From the NCBI GenBank assembly GCA_023238725.1, contig CM041531.1, positions 19,376,643 through 19,440,642 on the forward strand: 64,000 nt of DNA. The letters run 5' to 3'. Both the position numbers and the translations under genes were made by a program. The stretch's first letter is position 1. The number at the start of each line of letters is the position of its first letter. Below the pieces are notes generated by a model. The model saw only the letters and a list, made by a program, of their open reading frames with translations. It had not been told where the DNA came from and searched no databases. Source of the DNA: Scortum barcoo. Taxonomy: Eukaryota > Chordata > Actinopteri > Centrarchiformes > Terapontidae. Shown one piece after another: positions 35,630 through 47,960 of this stretch.

Positions 35630-36160
35630 TCACAACCTGAGCTGTTTCTTCAAAGGCAGCCGCTCCTGCGCTAATCTGAAGCATTGCTTCATTATGAATT
35701 CTTTAAAGTCCCACCCAGCTGTCAAGCAAGCTTGTTGAGAGGGCTGTTATTAGTGCGGCTAATTCAGCAGGCACAAAGCGTGGTCTGTTGTTCTGTGTTG
35801 CTCGCACCACGCGCAAACACACACACTGACTGGGGTGAGCACGCTGACCTGAGATGATTTCGTCTGCCTCTGATGTGCTCAGGTGTGTTGACTCGGACAC
35901 ACTCCTTACAAAGGAGTATTGACACGACTAGGTGGGTTCCTGCAAAATCCCTTGCACCAAGAGAGAGGCCTGCCATGGCTTATCTTATCAGATGCATTAT
36001 TAGCTGCGATTGGCAAAACTATCAAAAGAATGTTAGCTGACAAAAGAGGCCCTGTCCAATGGCCGCAATAAAGCACACCTCTATTGGCCGTTAAGTGATT
36101 TATATGAGCGTCTTAAAATGGCTTTTGGTTGGGCTTTGATAAGACACAGAGGCATGCCTG
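35630..36160. promoter_or_regulatory. Candidate conserved block with CCAAT and GATA sites
   Basis: CCAAT-type sites at 36009-36013 (ATTGG), 36056-36060 (CCAAT) and 36083-36087 (ATTGG). The last two form opposed copies, each followed by GGCCG. Overlapping GATA sites TTATCTTATCA at 35980-35990 and GATAAG at 36138-36143. NF-Y and GATA input is inferred. No TATA box plus open frame that would mark a promoter. Confidence 0.4.
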
Positions 36161-37539
36161 TGTGTAGTTGACACACTCAGCTCAGTATGAACTCACCGCT
36201 ACGCCCAGGGTCAGAATCAACAAGGTCTACTACATGTTATAATGGGCCCATATAACTCATGTTACAGACAACTGATGTCTGCTTTTATCACTCAGCGTGC
36301 AGGGAGTGCACGGGAGATCCTCTGTTGACCAGAGCTCGGTGCTCTAATGGTGTGTGATACGGCCAGTATGATGAGCTGTATTCAAAACATCAAACACATA
36401 TTGATTTTGATCAGTCCACAAAGTATTTATCTATCCAGCTAGGAAAACAGATCAATGTTTTCCTTCTTCATGAAATCTCAAAGTAGTAAGTAGAAATGAA
36501 GAAGGCCAACACCTCATGTAACATTTGTACTTGTCATGAAAGGAACCTATGGCCTTCATCTTTGTATGCTCAGAGGAATGAAGTACAGAAGTTGGATGAT
36601 GGACCTTTTTTAAGGAACCCATAAAATAGAGACAAACTTCTGGTAAAATGGCACTTAATGAAAAACAATAAAACTTCCTACCCAAGTAAGTATAAACAAA
36701 ACTTCCAATTACTAAAAGCAATCACACATTCTTCTAAATCAGCATTTTCTCTTCATGTTAGAAAACAAATCAGCCTTTTCATCTTTAGGTTATATCCCTG
36801 AGTTAAGGCTGAATGTCACTTTTCAATGATAATTACATCACTATAAAGCTGTAAAGATACTATTTCAAGTGTTTATCAAGATATACACACATATTGTAGG
36901 GTTTCGCACTGATTTTTTCCTCTATTTTCTCAGTACAAAAACAAAAACCCAGACCTCTAATCTTGTTCACTAAACAGATGCATGGCTGCAGTAATGCAAG
37001 GCTGTCTTAATAATGGTCACCATGATTGGTCATTCATCCTGCAGTGGGTCTTAACGCAACAGATTTGAAACCATAAGCTTGCCTATCTAACCTTAAGGCT
37101 GACACTGACCCATGTAGCCTTTTGCCATGGAGACTGCGGCGTAATAATAGTATCTGACTTCCCTGACTCCTCAGACAGCCTAGTATGGGTGAGGGCATTC
37201 ATGCATGCGGACAGCTAAACAGATTTTAATTGCTTCTCCGAATAGCGTTGGTAGTGATATCTAAGTATGTGGCAATGGTTCTCAAGAGCACTCAAACAAG
37301 TTTGCCTAAGAGATCACTCTCTGTGCACACACACAGATACACAGCAATAATATGCATACACCCATAACACAATGACACATTAAGTCAAGCACACAGAGAT
37401 AAACGTAGTGGAAGCGAGCTCTCTGCAGGATCACAGGAGCCACAGAGGAGCGGGTGCAGGCATTTGAAACATGACTCTGTGACTTTTTAAGTGAACATTA
37501 TCTTGTTTCCCTAACCCCAAATCCAAAACTCAACCCTCT
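36161..37539. other. Spacer
   Basis: Mixed then AT-rich to 37000; 37000-37320 is more balanced. Short CA words near 37325-37345. No gene recognised. Confidence 0.45.
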
Positions 37540-38060
37540 TGAATGACAAGAGCCGGTGTTGGCACGTCTCCGAGCTCTTGCTCCTACATCTTTTTTTTTC
37601 CTCCGCTGTAAAGATACGATCAGGTCCCCTGTTTGTTTCACAGAAATATCAGAAATATCAGGGACATGAAATCCTTGTTAAGCAGCTCACTGTCACAGGC
37701 TGGGTCCTTGATTGGCAAGCTTGACAGTGCACACGCTACTCGCAGTCTTTCACACATTGAGCGAGGTCCATATGCTGAACCGAGACAGCGCCATGTGACT
37801 GTGCCTATGGAGCGTCTGTATCACGCTCAAATCTCCATTTAATCGCCAATCTCAAGTTACCCCACACTTAATAAACAGCAGATTAGTGCATTCTTTGCTA
37901 TGCCTGACACACATTTCCGCTTCAGAAAGTCCCACGGGGGTAGGTCTCGTAGCTGGCATAACCAGTAACCAGTCATGTTAAACGGTCGGGGCAAGGCACG
38001 TCATCTGCTCCGCATTTAGCCTTCGGCTCCCATCTAGCCTTCGGCTCCAAAGATTTGCTA
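37540..38060. promoter_or_regulatory. Candidate conserved block with two small duplications
   Basis: Balanced repeat-free block containing a 9-bp tandem AGAAATATC pair (37642-37659). Its end carries an 18-bp tandem step: TAGCCTTCGGCTCC at 38017-38030 and again at 38035-38048. The small open frames here have no recognisable product. Enhancer role is inferred. Confidence 0.35.
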
Positions 38061-39382
38061 GGTCAGTCTGCAGCCATTGTTGTAGAGGAAACTTAGCCAC
38101 CTCTGCCCTTATGCCAACATGACCCCCTCCTCTTTGGAAAAATTATCTCCATAACCTTTTGTCTGGAGTTCATCGGAGCCACATTTGGCAATATGTGCAT
38201 TGTTCTGGTACACAGTGAAATGAGAAAGAGAGAGAGAGAAAGGCGGAGACAGAGAGAGTACAAGAGGCAGAGTGTAAATGCATGCTGCATGGTTGAAATT
38301 AGTGTGCGGTGTGAATGACAATAGGAAGAGATGTCATATTGAAAGGTTACTTGGGTTACTCCGCCGAGTCTGTCTGTCACCTCCATGCCTTCAGGGAGCT
38401 CTAATCACTTTACCCTATAATTACCTCGCCACAAAAGGCCCCGTTAAAGTTCCTGTAAAATAAACCTGATGCTATTGTGAAGAAGAGAGGCCCTTTCTTT
38501 TAATTAGGGCCATCCATCTTAACCTTGTCTACCTGAGGTGAAGTGAAGGTAGCCCAGGTCAAGCTCCCGAAACGCTCATCCCCATTGTCTTCTCCTGCCA
38601 CCGACTGGAGCACATTGTGGGTGCTAGCCTGCTCGCCACGACAGTCCTTTTGTTGCCTCCTCACTGGCTCCTGGTAGGATTTGCTGCTCAATGGGTTTTT
38701 TTTACAGTGACACAATACTTGCAATTCACAATGGGAACCCAACACTGCACGCATCACCGTTGTATGTGAAACATATGCAGTGGGTGACTATAAAAAATTA
38801 AGTGTAAGCTCATATCATTTAACAGCTGTTGGTGTGACGTAACAGGCTTTCTCCTCAGTGGACAACTTGAGGCTTGTGGGAACAATGTTTTTTTAGTGGG
38901 TGTTGCTGAAAGTCGTATCCGAGATCACATTTTTTTTAAGCCTAATCCCTTGCTCTGCTGTTTGATACACCTCTGTGTATACGCCCTGTATGTGTGTGTG
39001 TGTCTGCATTTAGAGTTTAGTATTTGTGTGTCAGTGTCTCACAGCGTGTGTTCTCACCCATATGTGTTTAGGCAAGCACCAGACAGGGTGATGCTGTGTT
39101 TAGATTCTGCGTCTCTTCTCCAAAAGCTCCTAGGTGAAGAGCAGGGCCTGATGATCAAAAGTAGTGTTTGTTTTTTTCTTCCCGACCCCGAGAGGGAGAA
39201 ACGCCATGTCCCTGCAGGGCACAGGCGGGCAAACTGCCTCACACTGATCAGCTCTCCGGAGAGGAATGCTTTCCCTTGTGTGTGTGTACATATGTTGTGA
39301 GTGTGTGTTGTGTGTGCTACTGTTTCGTTGTTCCCTTTCCCTCCTTATCCTCTCATTTTTCCCCCTTCTTCACTCTTTTCAG
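38061..39382. other. Spacer with GA and GT repeats
   Basis: GA run near 38226-38243, GT run near 38991-39004 and GT words at 39280-39320. A pyrimidine-rich tract from about 39325 leads into the candidate exon at 39383. The minus frame at 38500-38757 is open but its only acceptor-like CAG lacks a pyrimidine tract. Confidence 0.45.
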
Positions 39383-39448
39383 GTGCCACTGGCTGCTACC
39401 TTGAGCTGTCACTGATGTTTGCTGTCACCCATGCTGCAGCTGGAGGAG
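39383..39448 (+). CDS. Candidate internal exon, 66 bp, product unknown
   Basis: A long pyrimidine tract (about 39325-39380) ends in TTTTCAG at 39382, an excellent acceptor. Sixty-six bases later GAGGAG is followed by GTAAGAATG at 39449, a good donor. Of the three frames only one is open: the first two bases finish a codon and one base is left over, so both introns would be phase 1 and inclusion would keep frame. It encodes about 21 residues with core CYLELSLMFAV and a Thr-His-Ala-rich end. I recognise no protein. No neighbouring exon could be linked, so it may belong to a long non-coding RNA or be fortuitous. Confidence 0.4.
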
Positions 39449-39467
39449 GTAAGAATGAAACACAAAT

Positions 39468-39494
<27 letters not shown>
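39468..39494. repeat. CA microsatellite
   Basis: Uninterrupted AC run of about 13 units, 19 bp downstream of the donor of the candidate exon at 39383. CA repeats near donors can affect splicing through hnRNP L, but no effect can be shown here. Confidence 0.95.
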
Positions 39495-39498
<4 letters not shown>

Positions 39499-40269
39499 GA
39501 AAATCACAGACCTTTGCATGGTATCTGTATATACTCTCTTCCTCCTCATCATCCTCCTTCTCCTCCTCACTCCCTACGCATCTCAGCCCACTGCATCCGA
39601 CCCACAGTGCACTGCGTGCGCTTTCATCTGTGCTGAGGTGGCGTGGTCGTATATTATTCATGGGTTGTGCGATCTGAGACGCGTGTCATATGGCAGAAGT
39701 AATAAGATGGAGTACTGGTGAGGAGATGATGAACACAACACTGGAGAGGGAGACACAAGCCTCCCTCTCCCATTGCCTTCCACGGCTCTCTTCGCTTCGT
39801 GTACACATGTTGGCGCACAGCACAGCTTTGATTTATACTGGAATGGATGGCTCAGAATGGGACAGCACAACAGGTGTTGTTTTGAAACAACAGAGACTGT
39901 TCCAGCGAGTAATATATTTTAGATTTGTGGGAGACAGACAGAACCTATAATGCACTGTATCTGATAGGTGATAATTTTCAATTGTCTTTCGTTTGATCTT
40001 TTTGTCACTGCGAGGAGGAAGCAGGTTATTTAACTCTTTCTTGCACTTTCGCACTGCATACACTTAAGCAACCATCTTGCTATTCCTCTATTCTGTCTCC
40101 TCTGTAGTAACCTAGTTACTACTGCATCACTGTTAACATTAGCAACATAGCAGCACCTTTTAAAGGATATAATTCCCTTTGGTAGAGCAGAGGTATGTAT
40201 TTAATGGTGGATTGGGTCGAAAAATTTGTAACTGTTCCATTACACGCAGGAGCAAGACTTTTGACCTGC
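39495..40269. other. Spacer with an X-box-like palindrome
   Basis: Mixed sequence. GTAGTAAC (40104-40111) and GTTACTAC (40115-40122) form a perfect 8-bp inverted repeat with a 3-bp spacer, resembling an RFX X-box. No gene recognised. Confidence 0.4.
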
Positions 40270-41289
40270 TGCAATGCCCCTCAGCTTTGCACAAGGAGCA
40301 GGGGGGCCTTTTTGAGGGTGGAGGGCAGGGCAGAGAGCAGACCAGCTGACCACTTTTGGCGTATCAGAGACTGAGCCCTGGTGTGCAATGTCTGGAGGCG
40401 ACATGTGGTTAACCACCTGGCCCCGCTGTTTGACCCACTGGAGTGAGAGGGAGAGAGAGAGGAGAGAGAGAGAGGGAGAGAGACAACGACAGCCTGTACA
40501 GCCATTTGCTCATCAATGGAGGGCATCACCGCCACTTAACACGGCTTATTGATCTGCACAGCCTGCAGGGCCTCTGTTGTGTGTCCATTTCCTATTGATT
40601 ATTTCAAGTCTATTCTTTTCGACCGCTTTCCCTCCCTTCTAACCACCGCTCTCCCGTGTCTGCTCCACCAGGGAATTTTTTTAAACAGTCATTTGAAATT
40701 ATAATCTGTTTGAGTAAATGTCATAATCGCCCCAAAGGCCTGGTGCAGATTGGCTGGAGAGCAGAGGTCTCTGAGGTCAATGACACTGGTCAATACTGAG
40801 TCATTTGTGTTATGGCTAGTGCAGTGGTCACTCCAGCAAAAATGGCTGACCTCACATCTCTCTGCTCTGCATTTCAGCTTCCTATAGGTCCCATGAATTC
40901 TTGGCAATTACACCGTATTCAAAGAAGATGCAACACAGATTAATATCACTAACATGACAGAGATAATTCAATTGTTATTGTTTCAACAAAGAAGGCCTGT
41001 AGAGTGTGTGTATGTGTGCGTGTATTTGAGTGAATGAAGAGTGACGCACTAGCCGACTGCTCATCAATGCTTCATAGGTTAGATCATTAGATCTAAAGTG
41101 ACAGCGCTACACAAGGATGGGGAGTGGGGGTTGCTTAGATAAAGATTGGCATATTGCTATTGATTCACCATCCCTGGGGCTTCTTCTGTTACCATGGTTA
41201 TAGCCAGCAGGGGTGGGGTAGGAGTATGAATCTGACACAGAGAGAATGATGTAACCATTATGATTTTGATTTAAAAAATTTTATGACCA
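40270..41289. other. Spacer with a GA repeat
   Basis: GA-rich run at 40445-40483. Positions 40560-40830 are balanced and may be regulatory. GTTACCATGGTTAT near 41189 contains the palindrome ACCATGGT. The 84-codon minus frame over the GA repeat is spurious. Confidence 0.35.
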
Positions 41290-41700
41290 TGTTTGAATAA
41301 TCCCCATAATTCCCGTCAACTTTATTGCTCAGTAGAAGCCTGATAACTCATCATTTGCCTGAAATTTATGGCACCGAATTGCGAAGAATCAGAGCTAGCT
41401 TGCTTCCAATGTGCTTGTCACCGCAGATAACCATCTGTGATCCCATAACCATTACTCTAACCCATAACAACGCCTGTGCTTTGGCTATATGAGTCAGGGT
41501 TTTCATTGTGAGCGGATAGGGGCCTAAAAAATTCCCGTCGCAGCTCATGTCGGACTGCCAAACGCCTCAGCTGTCCTTCTCAAGCAGGCTGAAATAAGAG
41601 CAGGCCTCAAAAGCTCTTTGATCTTTTACTACCAGGGTCAGGGATGAAATGACGCGTAAATGAGGGAGGAATGAGTTTTCATTTTAGCAACCTGTTCTGT
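41290..41700. promoter_or_regulatory. Candidate conserved block with a TCF/LEF site
   Basis: Repeat-free block with a TCF/LEF-type CTTTGATC at 41616-41623, an AP-1-like TGAGTCA near 41491 and CpG-containing words. Wnt input is inferred from one site and is weak. Confidence 0.35.
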
Positions 41701-43770
41701 TATTGTAAAGCTAAGGGGCCTTTGGTGTGACATGACAGGAGATTGTTTTAAGTGCCCACACCAGTGGAACATGTTTGGGTGTCACAACCAAAAGGCTGCT
41801 CACCTACATTACGTACAGATATTTACTGTGTCTAGTGAACAGCTGTGGGAGCTTACCTAGACAGAATGAGCGTGCATGTGCGTTAGTGTGTCAGTGTCAG
41901 CTGATACAAAAGAGTCTACATTCACATTTGTTGAGTTTACATGTGCGAGCGGGTATGCGGTGTAGGGAGGTTATGTGAGTGAATCTGTGCGCTTTCACAA
42001 CTCTCGGCTGTGTACGTATGAGCTCTTGTGTTGTGTGTGCATTTAGTCTACTCCCTGAACACACCTGCTGGCTGTGGAGCGCTGCACAGAGATGAAGTGC
42101 ATCCTCCATCAGTATGATAGGAGAGCAAAGCAGCAGTAGTAAATACTTGGCTAAAAGGGAGAAGCCTCTGTAGCTGTTTACGGTGCTCAGATTTCCAGAG
42201 GAGTGGAGCCGGTGCTGGAGTTGCATAAAGGTAACAAAACATGATCATTATGGGATGCATTTGTACTAAATCGCTGTACAGAACATCTCCTTCCGAGTGC
42301 TGACATCACCCACGCATTGTTCTGACTACAGAGAGAAACCCCCGGAGCTGACAAAGGCAAAGGAAGAAGTGGTGGGGAGGAAAATCGGGTGCCATATCCA
42401 TCGCTCAAGTCTCGGCTTGTGTTCAGTAGTTCAATATTACACCCACTCCACCCATTTTTGATTTGAACCTGACAGTTGTTTCTGAAACGCCGTACTCCAT
42501 ATCACAGGGAGGAAATGAGAGAGCTGAATTCCACAAGATGTGAAAGGTGAAAAATGGAGAAAAACACCCTCCCCCTCCAGAAATAAAAAAAGGAAAACAC
42601 CCAAACACAGAGTGAAAACAAATACATAAATAAATAAATCAACAATAGGAGCTGCAGCTGAGAAGGGAAACATTGCAAAAAATTGCAGTGGGGAGATTTT
42701 AAATTGCGGTTCAATCAATAATTTAGCTACCTGAGACACAGTATTTTTGTTCACCATAAGGTTTGATGCAACTGAGAGAAGAGTTAAGATTAGCGAGACT
42801 TTTTTATTATTGATGCCGCGGTGCACAGCTCACATCTGGTGTTACACTGCCAACCCCCAAACAGTACACAGCAATCCCCTTTGCAAAATGACTGCAACAC
42901 TGTCAATTGTCTACACAGTTGAATTGTTAGTGGCAGACGCTGTCAGGTCCAGGTTACAGAGCCTTGTGAAATTCCAACAGTTTCTCCTGAGAGCAAATAC
43001 AGACAGTTTATAAGTAAACTCCTGCACCTATTAAAGGGGAATGTGTCTTTACTGCTGATTAAATTTCCATTGTCAATGTTAAGTTTCTTTGGCTGGCACA
43101 AGTTGACTAGAGAGGGAGTGCTATTGCACTCATCTGACCAATATGAATTCTAAAGGCTGCTATAACAATATAAGCCAAGGTTTGATAGGGTTGACTTTGA
43201 GGTTTTGGCACATTTTGAACAAAGGGCTGGCTGGACAGATGGAGACAAAAATGCTTATAGCTTTCTTGTAACCTCAACTAGACCTTGTAGCACACCCCAT
43301 GATTCAGAGTCTTGTTATGCCTCCCTAATGCCATGTCAGTACCAATGCTCACGGTTAGCATCACTCCTCCCTACCTTCATCAGTAACTCGGCCAAGCACA
43401 AATGACCCTTGCCAGTGCACTGGGGGCTGGCGTGAACTTAATCACTTGAGCAAATTGAAACCACTCGCTCTGCAGTATTTTTACAGGGGTATAGCATATG
43501 ACCCCAGCCTATACTGACTGACCTCTGCTTTTGAAAGGACTCATGGCCTAAAAAACACACTAATGTTTTTTTGCCCATTCCATATTAGGTCACAGTTCCT
43601 AGTTTACCCTACTTGCTGTGTGATTTATAACACTGTTGTAATTCTCTCACAGTTGACATTTAGAGGACACGGTAAAAGTGGTGTCTTCGGTTTGAATGTG
43701 TGTTTATCATCGGGCAGATCCACCACCTTTTGAAGGCCTTCCTGGGCTTGTAGTAAAGTTTCTGACCCTG
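41701..43770. other. Spacer
   Basis: Mixed sequence. Positions 42260-42830 are A-rich with short A runs, giving a 129-codon minus frame rich in Phe/Leu that I regard as compositional. No gene recognised. Confidence 0.4.
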
Positions 43771-44090
43771 ATTACTGGTTCCCAGCTCTGGCTCCTGTCA
43801 GCTAGGAGAGCAGGGTCAAAAGCCCTCAGCAAAAAAAGAAGCTTAGTCAAGACCACAACTGAGTGGGAAAAAAAACATAGTAAAAAGGCAAAATTTTTTT
43901 GTCTTAATTTCTGACATGAGTTGTCTGCTGCTATGCAAGTGTTGAAAGACATGTGATGGTCAAAAACTAAACAAAACAGGTAAGCCAGGCAGACAAGTAA
44001 CAGGCTAGCTGTTAGCACATGTTTACCTGTTTCTGCTCTTTTGTTCTTAATCCCAGAGCTCAGAGCTGGGATGTCAGGGGTATTGAAGGA
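43771..44090. repeat. Imperfect inverted pair, about 300 bp apart
   Basis: TCCCAGCTCTG (43780-43790) recurs in inverted orientation at 44061-44071, the match extending a few bases with one indel. ATCCCAG/CTGGGAT (44050-44072) is itself a small hairpin. It could be the end pair of an unclassified short element, but I see no target-site duplication. Confidence 0.25.
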
Positions 44091-45480
44091 CTTACGCGCA
44101 GGTTCACCGTGATCTGCTTTCACTCAGAATTTGTCATGTCACAGTGTTGCTGCGCAAAAGACATACGTGTTCGCACAACATGTTCGCAGGGGCTACTCCT
44201 CGAGTGTTGGAATTCCAGGGCATACAGGGGCTCCCTTATAAAATCCCCAATGAAATCCCCAATGCTCTTTCCCGCCCCCTTCTTAATCGTAAACAGGCTA
44301 GCACATAGTACAGCCACTGCACCCTTAATACCTCCTCAAATAATAAGTATTTAGTCTTGATTTACAGGGGCAGTAAAACTCTTCAAAGTGCAGTGTAATC
44401 TTTCATTAGGGATCCTGAAGACGGTGTCAGCCATATCTGCTCTTCATTACCTTTAATCACTCAGTGTTTTACCTGTTCATTTTATTGTAACAGAGATCAT
44501 AAAAACACCCTTGTTAAAAAAACACCCTCCCGACTTTTAGATTATCTTGTTAACACAGCCTTACAAACTGGGCCCATTTAGCTTTTTTTTTTAAGTGTGC
44601 ACAAAAGGGTAAATAACCTTTTTTTTTTACTTAAATTTCTCTCGCTCTTTCTTGCTCACCACATATCTCTCTTTTCTCTCAGGCCTGAATGGATGTTAAA
44701 GTATACCATGAAAAAAAGTGGGTTCACACGACAGTAAAATTATATAACTTGGGGATATTAAGAGGAGAGAGTAAGAGAGTGATGATAAGCGAAGTATAAC
44801 TTTTTAACACAGCACAATAATTGACATATCACTCAGAGAGTCCCTTTGTATGAGCTTTTCAATAGCCTCACCGCTGAACCATGGTATTGATATCCCAATG
44901 TAAGCCCACTCCCTGTGGTCTCAACAGGAACTGGGCTGGGTATATTCAGGGTCCGTCCAATGACACTGACCACTGCCTGTCACTGTGACATGGGGGTTGG
45001 GGATCCTAGCCGAGGTATTTGACCTCCGTGACCTGTGACCCCTGGATGATTGAAGTGGCGGCTTTCCCTGCTCTGGTGCTCCAGCTCAGAGACAAGGTGA
45101 CGAGTCCTGTAGGAGCTCTCTGGTTGCAGGATTTTGGAGAGGGTAGAGGCACGGGGGGCACAGGCGCCGGTCTTTGTTGGGAGCGTTGTTGTAATCTGTC
45201 TGCTAGGTTTAGGCCTGAAGACATGTTGGGCCAGTCATGAGAGAAGCCGGGCTGTGACCTTGAGTGGTCTCAATGAGTGTCACTGTGGCTGCTTTGCTCC
45301 AGGGCAGCTTCTTACTCATGTAACCTGGATGACTCACTTAGCCAGTTCTTGGGTAACACATGATGTACTTTGTTACTTTGGCGAGCTTCGTAAACAAAAA
45401 TTTGTATGTAGGCGTAGTGGTTAATGGTATGCTGTTTAGGTTTTATTTTTTGGTTGTGCTTTAAAAAACTGTCAATGGCA
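44091..45480. other. Spacer with a 12-bp tandem pair
   Basis: AAATCCCCAATG is tandemly repeated twice at 44241-44264. T runs occur near 44583-44628. Positions 44900-45330 are GC-rich, with overlapping open frames on both strands and no recognisable product. Confidence 0.4.
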
Positions 45481-47499
45481 AGATGACCCAAGATGACCCA
45501 ATGAAGTGTCTAAAGTACTTGTCTCATTAGATTCTTGCCACAACACTGTTCACAACCAAATCATATCCCTTTTAGCATGGCTACATCTAGGTGTTAGGTT
45601 TCACTTCAACTAATCTAATAATCTCTCTTAGTTTTCACCTTGTCCATGCCTCAAGGTCAAACAACTTTTCCTCTCCTTAGTGGTCTCAGATGTTGCTATG
45701 CTGCTCCCAGGGTCATCCCTACTAATCCCCAGTTACCCCAGTCCTGGTGGATTTCTCCCATGGGCAGGTGAAACCGGATCCCACACCCTGAAGCTGGACC
45801 AAGATGTCCGCAGAGATAAGCATCCCGAGCCCACTCCCAGTCAGTGGTCTTAGGCAAGAATTCAGAGATACATCATCACAAATCCATTAAGGCCAGCCCA
45901 CTACTTTAACCACAAAGCCCAGCTGCAGCCACTAGACCTTATAGTCTCAGCCTGGAGTCCCAGGACCTTGATTAGAGCCCCAGACCGAAACCCCAGCTCT
46001 GGTCTTTCTTAGACTGTATTCCCTCATGATGATTCCTCGCATCAGTCTCTGTGTGTCTGTATCATCAATATTATAAATCAGGGTTAAGTGTCTGTTAAAA
46101 CCTTAGATGATAATGACACCGGCTGATTGTGCACAGACACTGTTGAGTTACATTAGTGTGGAGTCTCACCTCAGACTTCTGCATTTTCAAGGACAGATCA
46201 ACTCATACTCATAAGTATTACAAATGACTGCCTGCTGTATCAGAGCATGTCCAGTTAACAGCAACAGTTTAAAATTTTAGCAACAGCAATTCTTGCAGCG
46301 GGTTGGAACCCACGTTGAGTGGCACTCTAAACAAAAATCTCTCCACTACCAGGCACTCGTGTAACCATCCTGCATGACCTTACTTTGTATTCAGTTACAT
46401 GACGGGTTTGGGTTTACGGTTCGGCTCTTGTAGTCGCATGGTGCCTGTGGCCTAGCCAACCGCATGACGCCTGTATGGGAGGCAGGCGGTGGTTGTCAGC
46501 CACAAGGCAGTCGGGTTGACAATCTATAGTGAATGGTGGCAGACTACACTATTGTTTGTGGTGCAGTGTTGTTTGTGCAGCTCTAAAAGACAGCGCTTGT
46601 GTATAGCAACCATAAGTGGGAGATTTGTCTCCTCGTCTCTCCACATCTATCCTGCATGCAGCCACTGTACTGCCTTTCTTGCACCAAAGGCATTGTGTTT
46701 TTAACTGCTACAGTCGCCCTGCATGTATTTGGCTAGGTTTTGTGTCTACTGAGCGTCAGGGCCACTATACCCTTCAATTAACACAGCTTTTAGTGGGAAT
46801 CTTTGAAACCATGAATGTGACACAAATAAAACAAGCCAAAGCACTTTCAAATAGTTCATGTTAGGGTTTTACGGTGGCTGCTGTGAAAATGTATTCTGGG
46901 GAGCTTTGTGTTTTTTTTGTCTATACAATATTCAGTTTGTTTGTAGTCTTTTTTTTTTGCAAGATTCTCTCGATTAGTGGAATCAGTGGCACTTCTTATT
47001 TGCTTAAAATGATTTCTTACATAACAGTTGCAGAAGCATGTTTGTTACTTACTTGTAATGTGTAAGTTCTCAAGAGTGGCCCACAAAATTTTTATCACCA
47101 TTTGAAAAGTTAATAATAATGAAACGATGTAATGGCTGTGCTTCAGGCCTTGTTGCTTTGTTATCCATTTAAATGTTTCTATGTTTTCATCTGAATGCTC
47201 AGATGTCCGTTTTCATGTGTTTCTGTGCATTTTTAGGGCATCCCTCAGTTTTCTTTTAATGTATCATTACATGGTGACTATGTTAATTGTTAATGCTATT
47301 ATTTTTTTTTTATTTGAATTCTTTTAACTTCATATCAAAGGACTATAGATTTGAACTGATGCCAAATGTGTTTGCGTTCAAACGTTTACAGAAATACTGC
47401 ATTATTGTTAACTATAGTAACACATTTTTCTCAACAACTTAACTCCTAACACATGATAAATGCAATTTACTGTATTTTCTTTAAAAATAAAGAATACAT
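45481..47499. other. Spacer
   Basis: AGATGACCCA is tandemly repeated at 45481-45500. Mixed then AT-rich sequence follows. A string GGTTGGAACCC near 46300 resembles a tRNA B box, but no A box lies upstream. No gene recognised. Confidence 0.4.
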
Positions 47500-47960
47500 A
47501 TTGTGCTGAAAATAAACTCATGTGTACTCTGTGAGCACGCCGCAACTTGAAAAAAGCTCCCTTAATTATTCACAGGTTGGTCCGTACGTCTGCAGCTTCT
47601 TTTATTCTCCACTACAAGGGCATGTAAATTTGTGATTCTCAGGACAGAGCAAAGACCAGCCTGAGCGCAAGTACAGCCCCCATTTGTTATCAAACATATG
47701 ATCCAGTGTATAGTGTACGCTATCTATTTATACTGCAGCTTTAATTATCCAGTATTTCCTGCCTTTGAAGTGCGATCAATCAGCTCCTACCTGATGCCAG
47801 GAGAGGCCTGCACATGTGCACCAGGGGCATGAATCCCCCTATTCCACATCCACCTTCCCCCCCTTTCTGCCCTGTTGTTCGTATTGTTCCTATCAGCCTG
47901 GTAATACAAAACAGTATGGATAGTAAGAGTAGCGGCATAGCATCCTAAACCCCCTTCTTT
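47500..47960. promoter_or_regulatory. Candidate conserved block with a PBX-HOX site
   Basis: Balanced block containing ATCAATCA at 47775-47782, the complement of the PBX-HOX site TGATTGAT, among other AT-rich cores. Enhancer role is inferred. Confidence 0.35.

Noticed and set aside
46290..46315. B-box-like GGTTGGAACCC
   Set aside because: No A box upstream; no tRNA fold evident.
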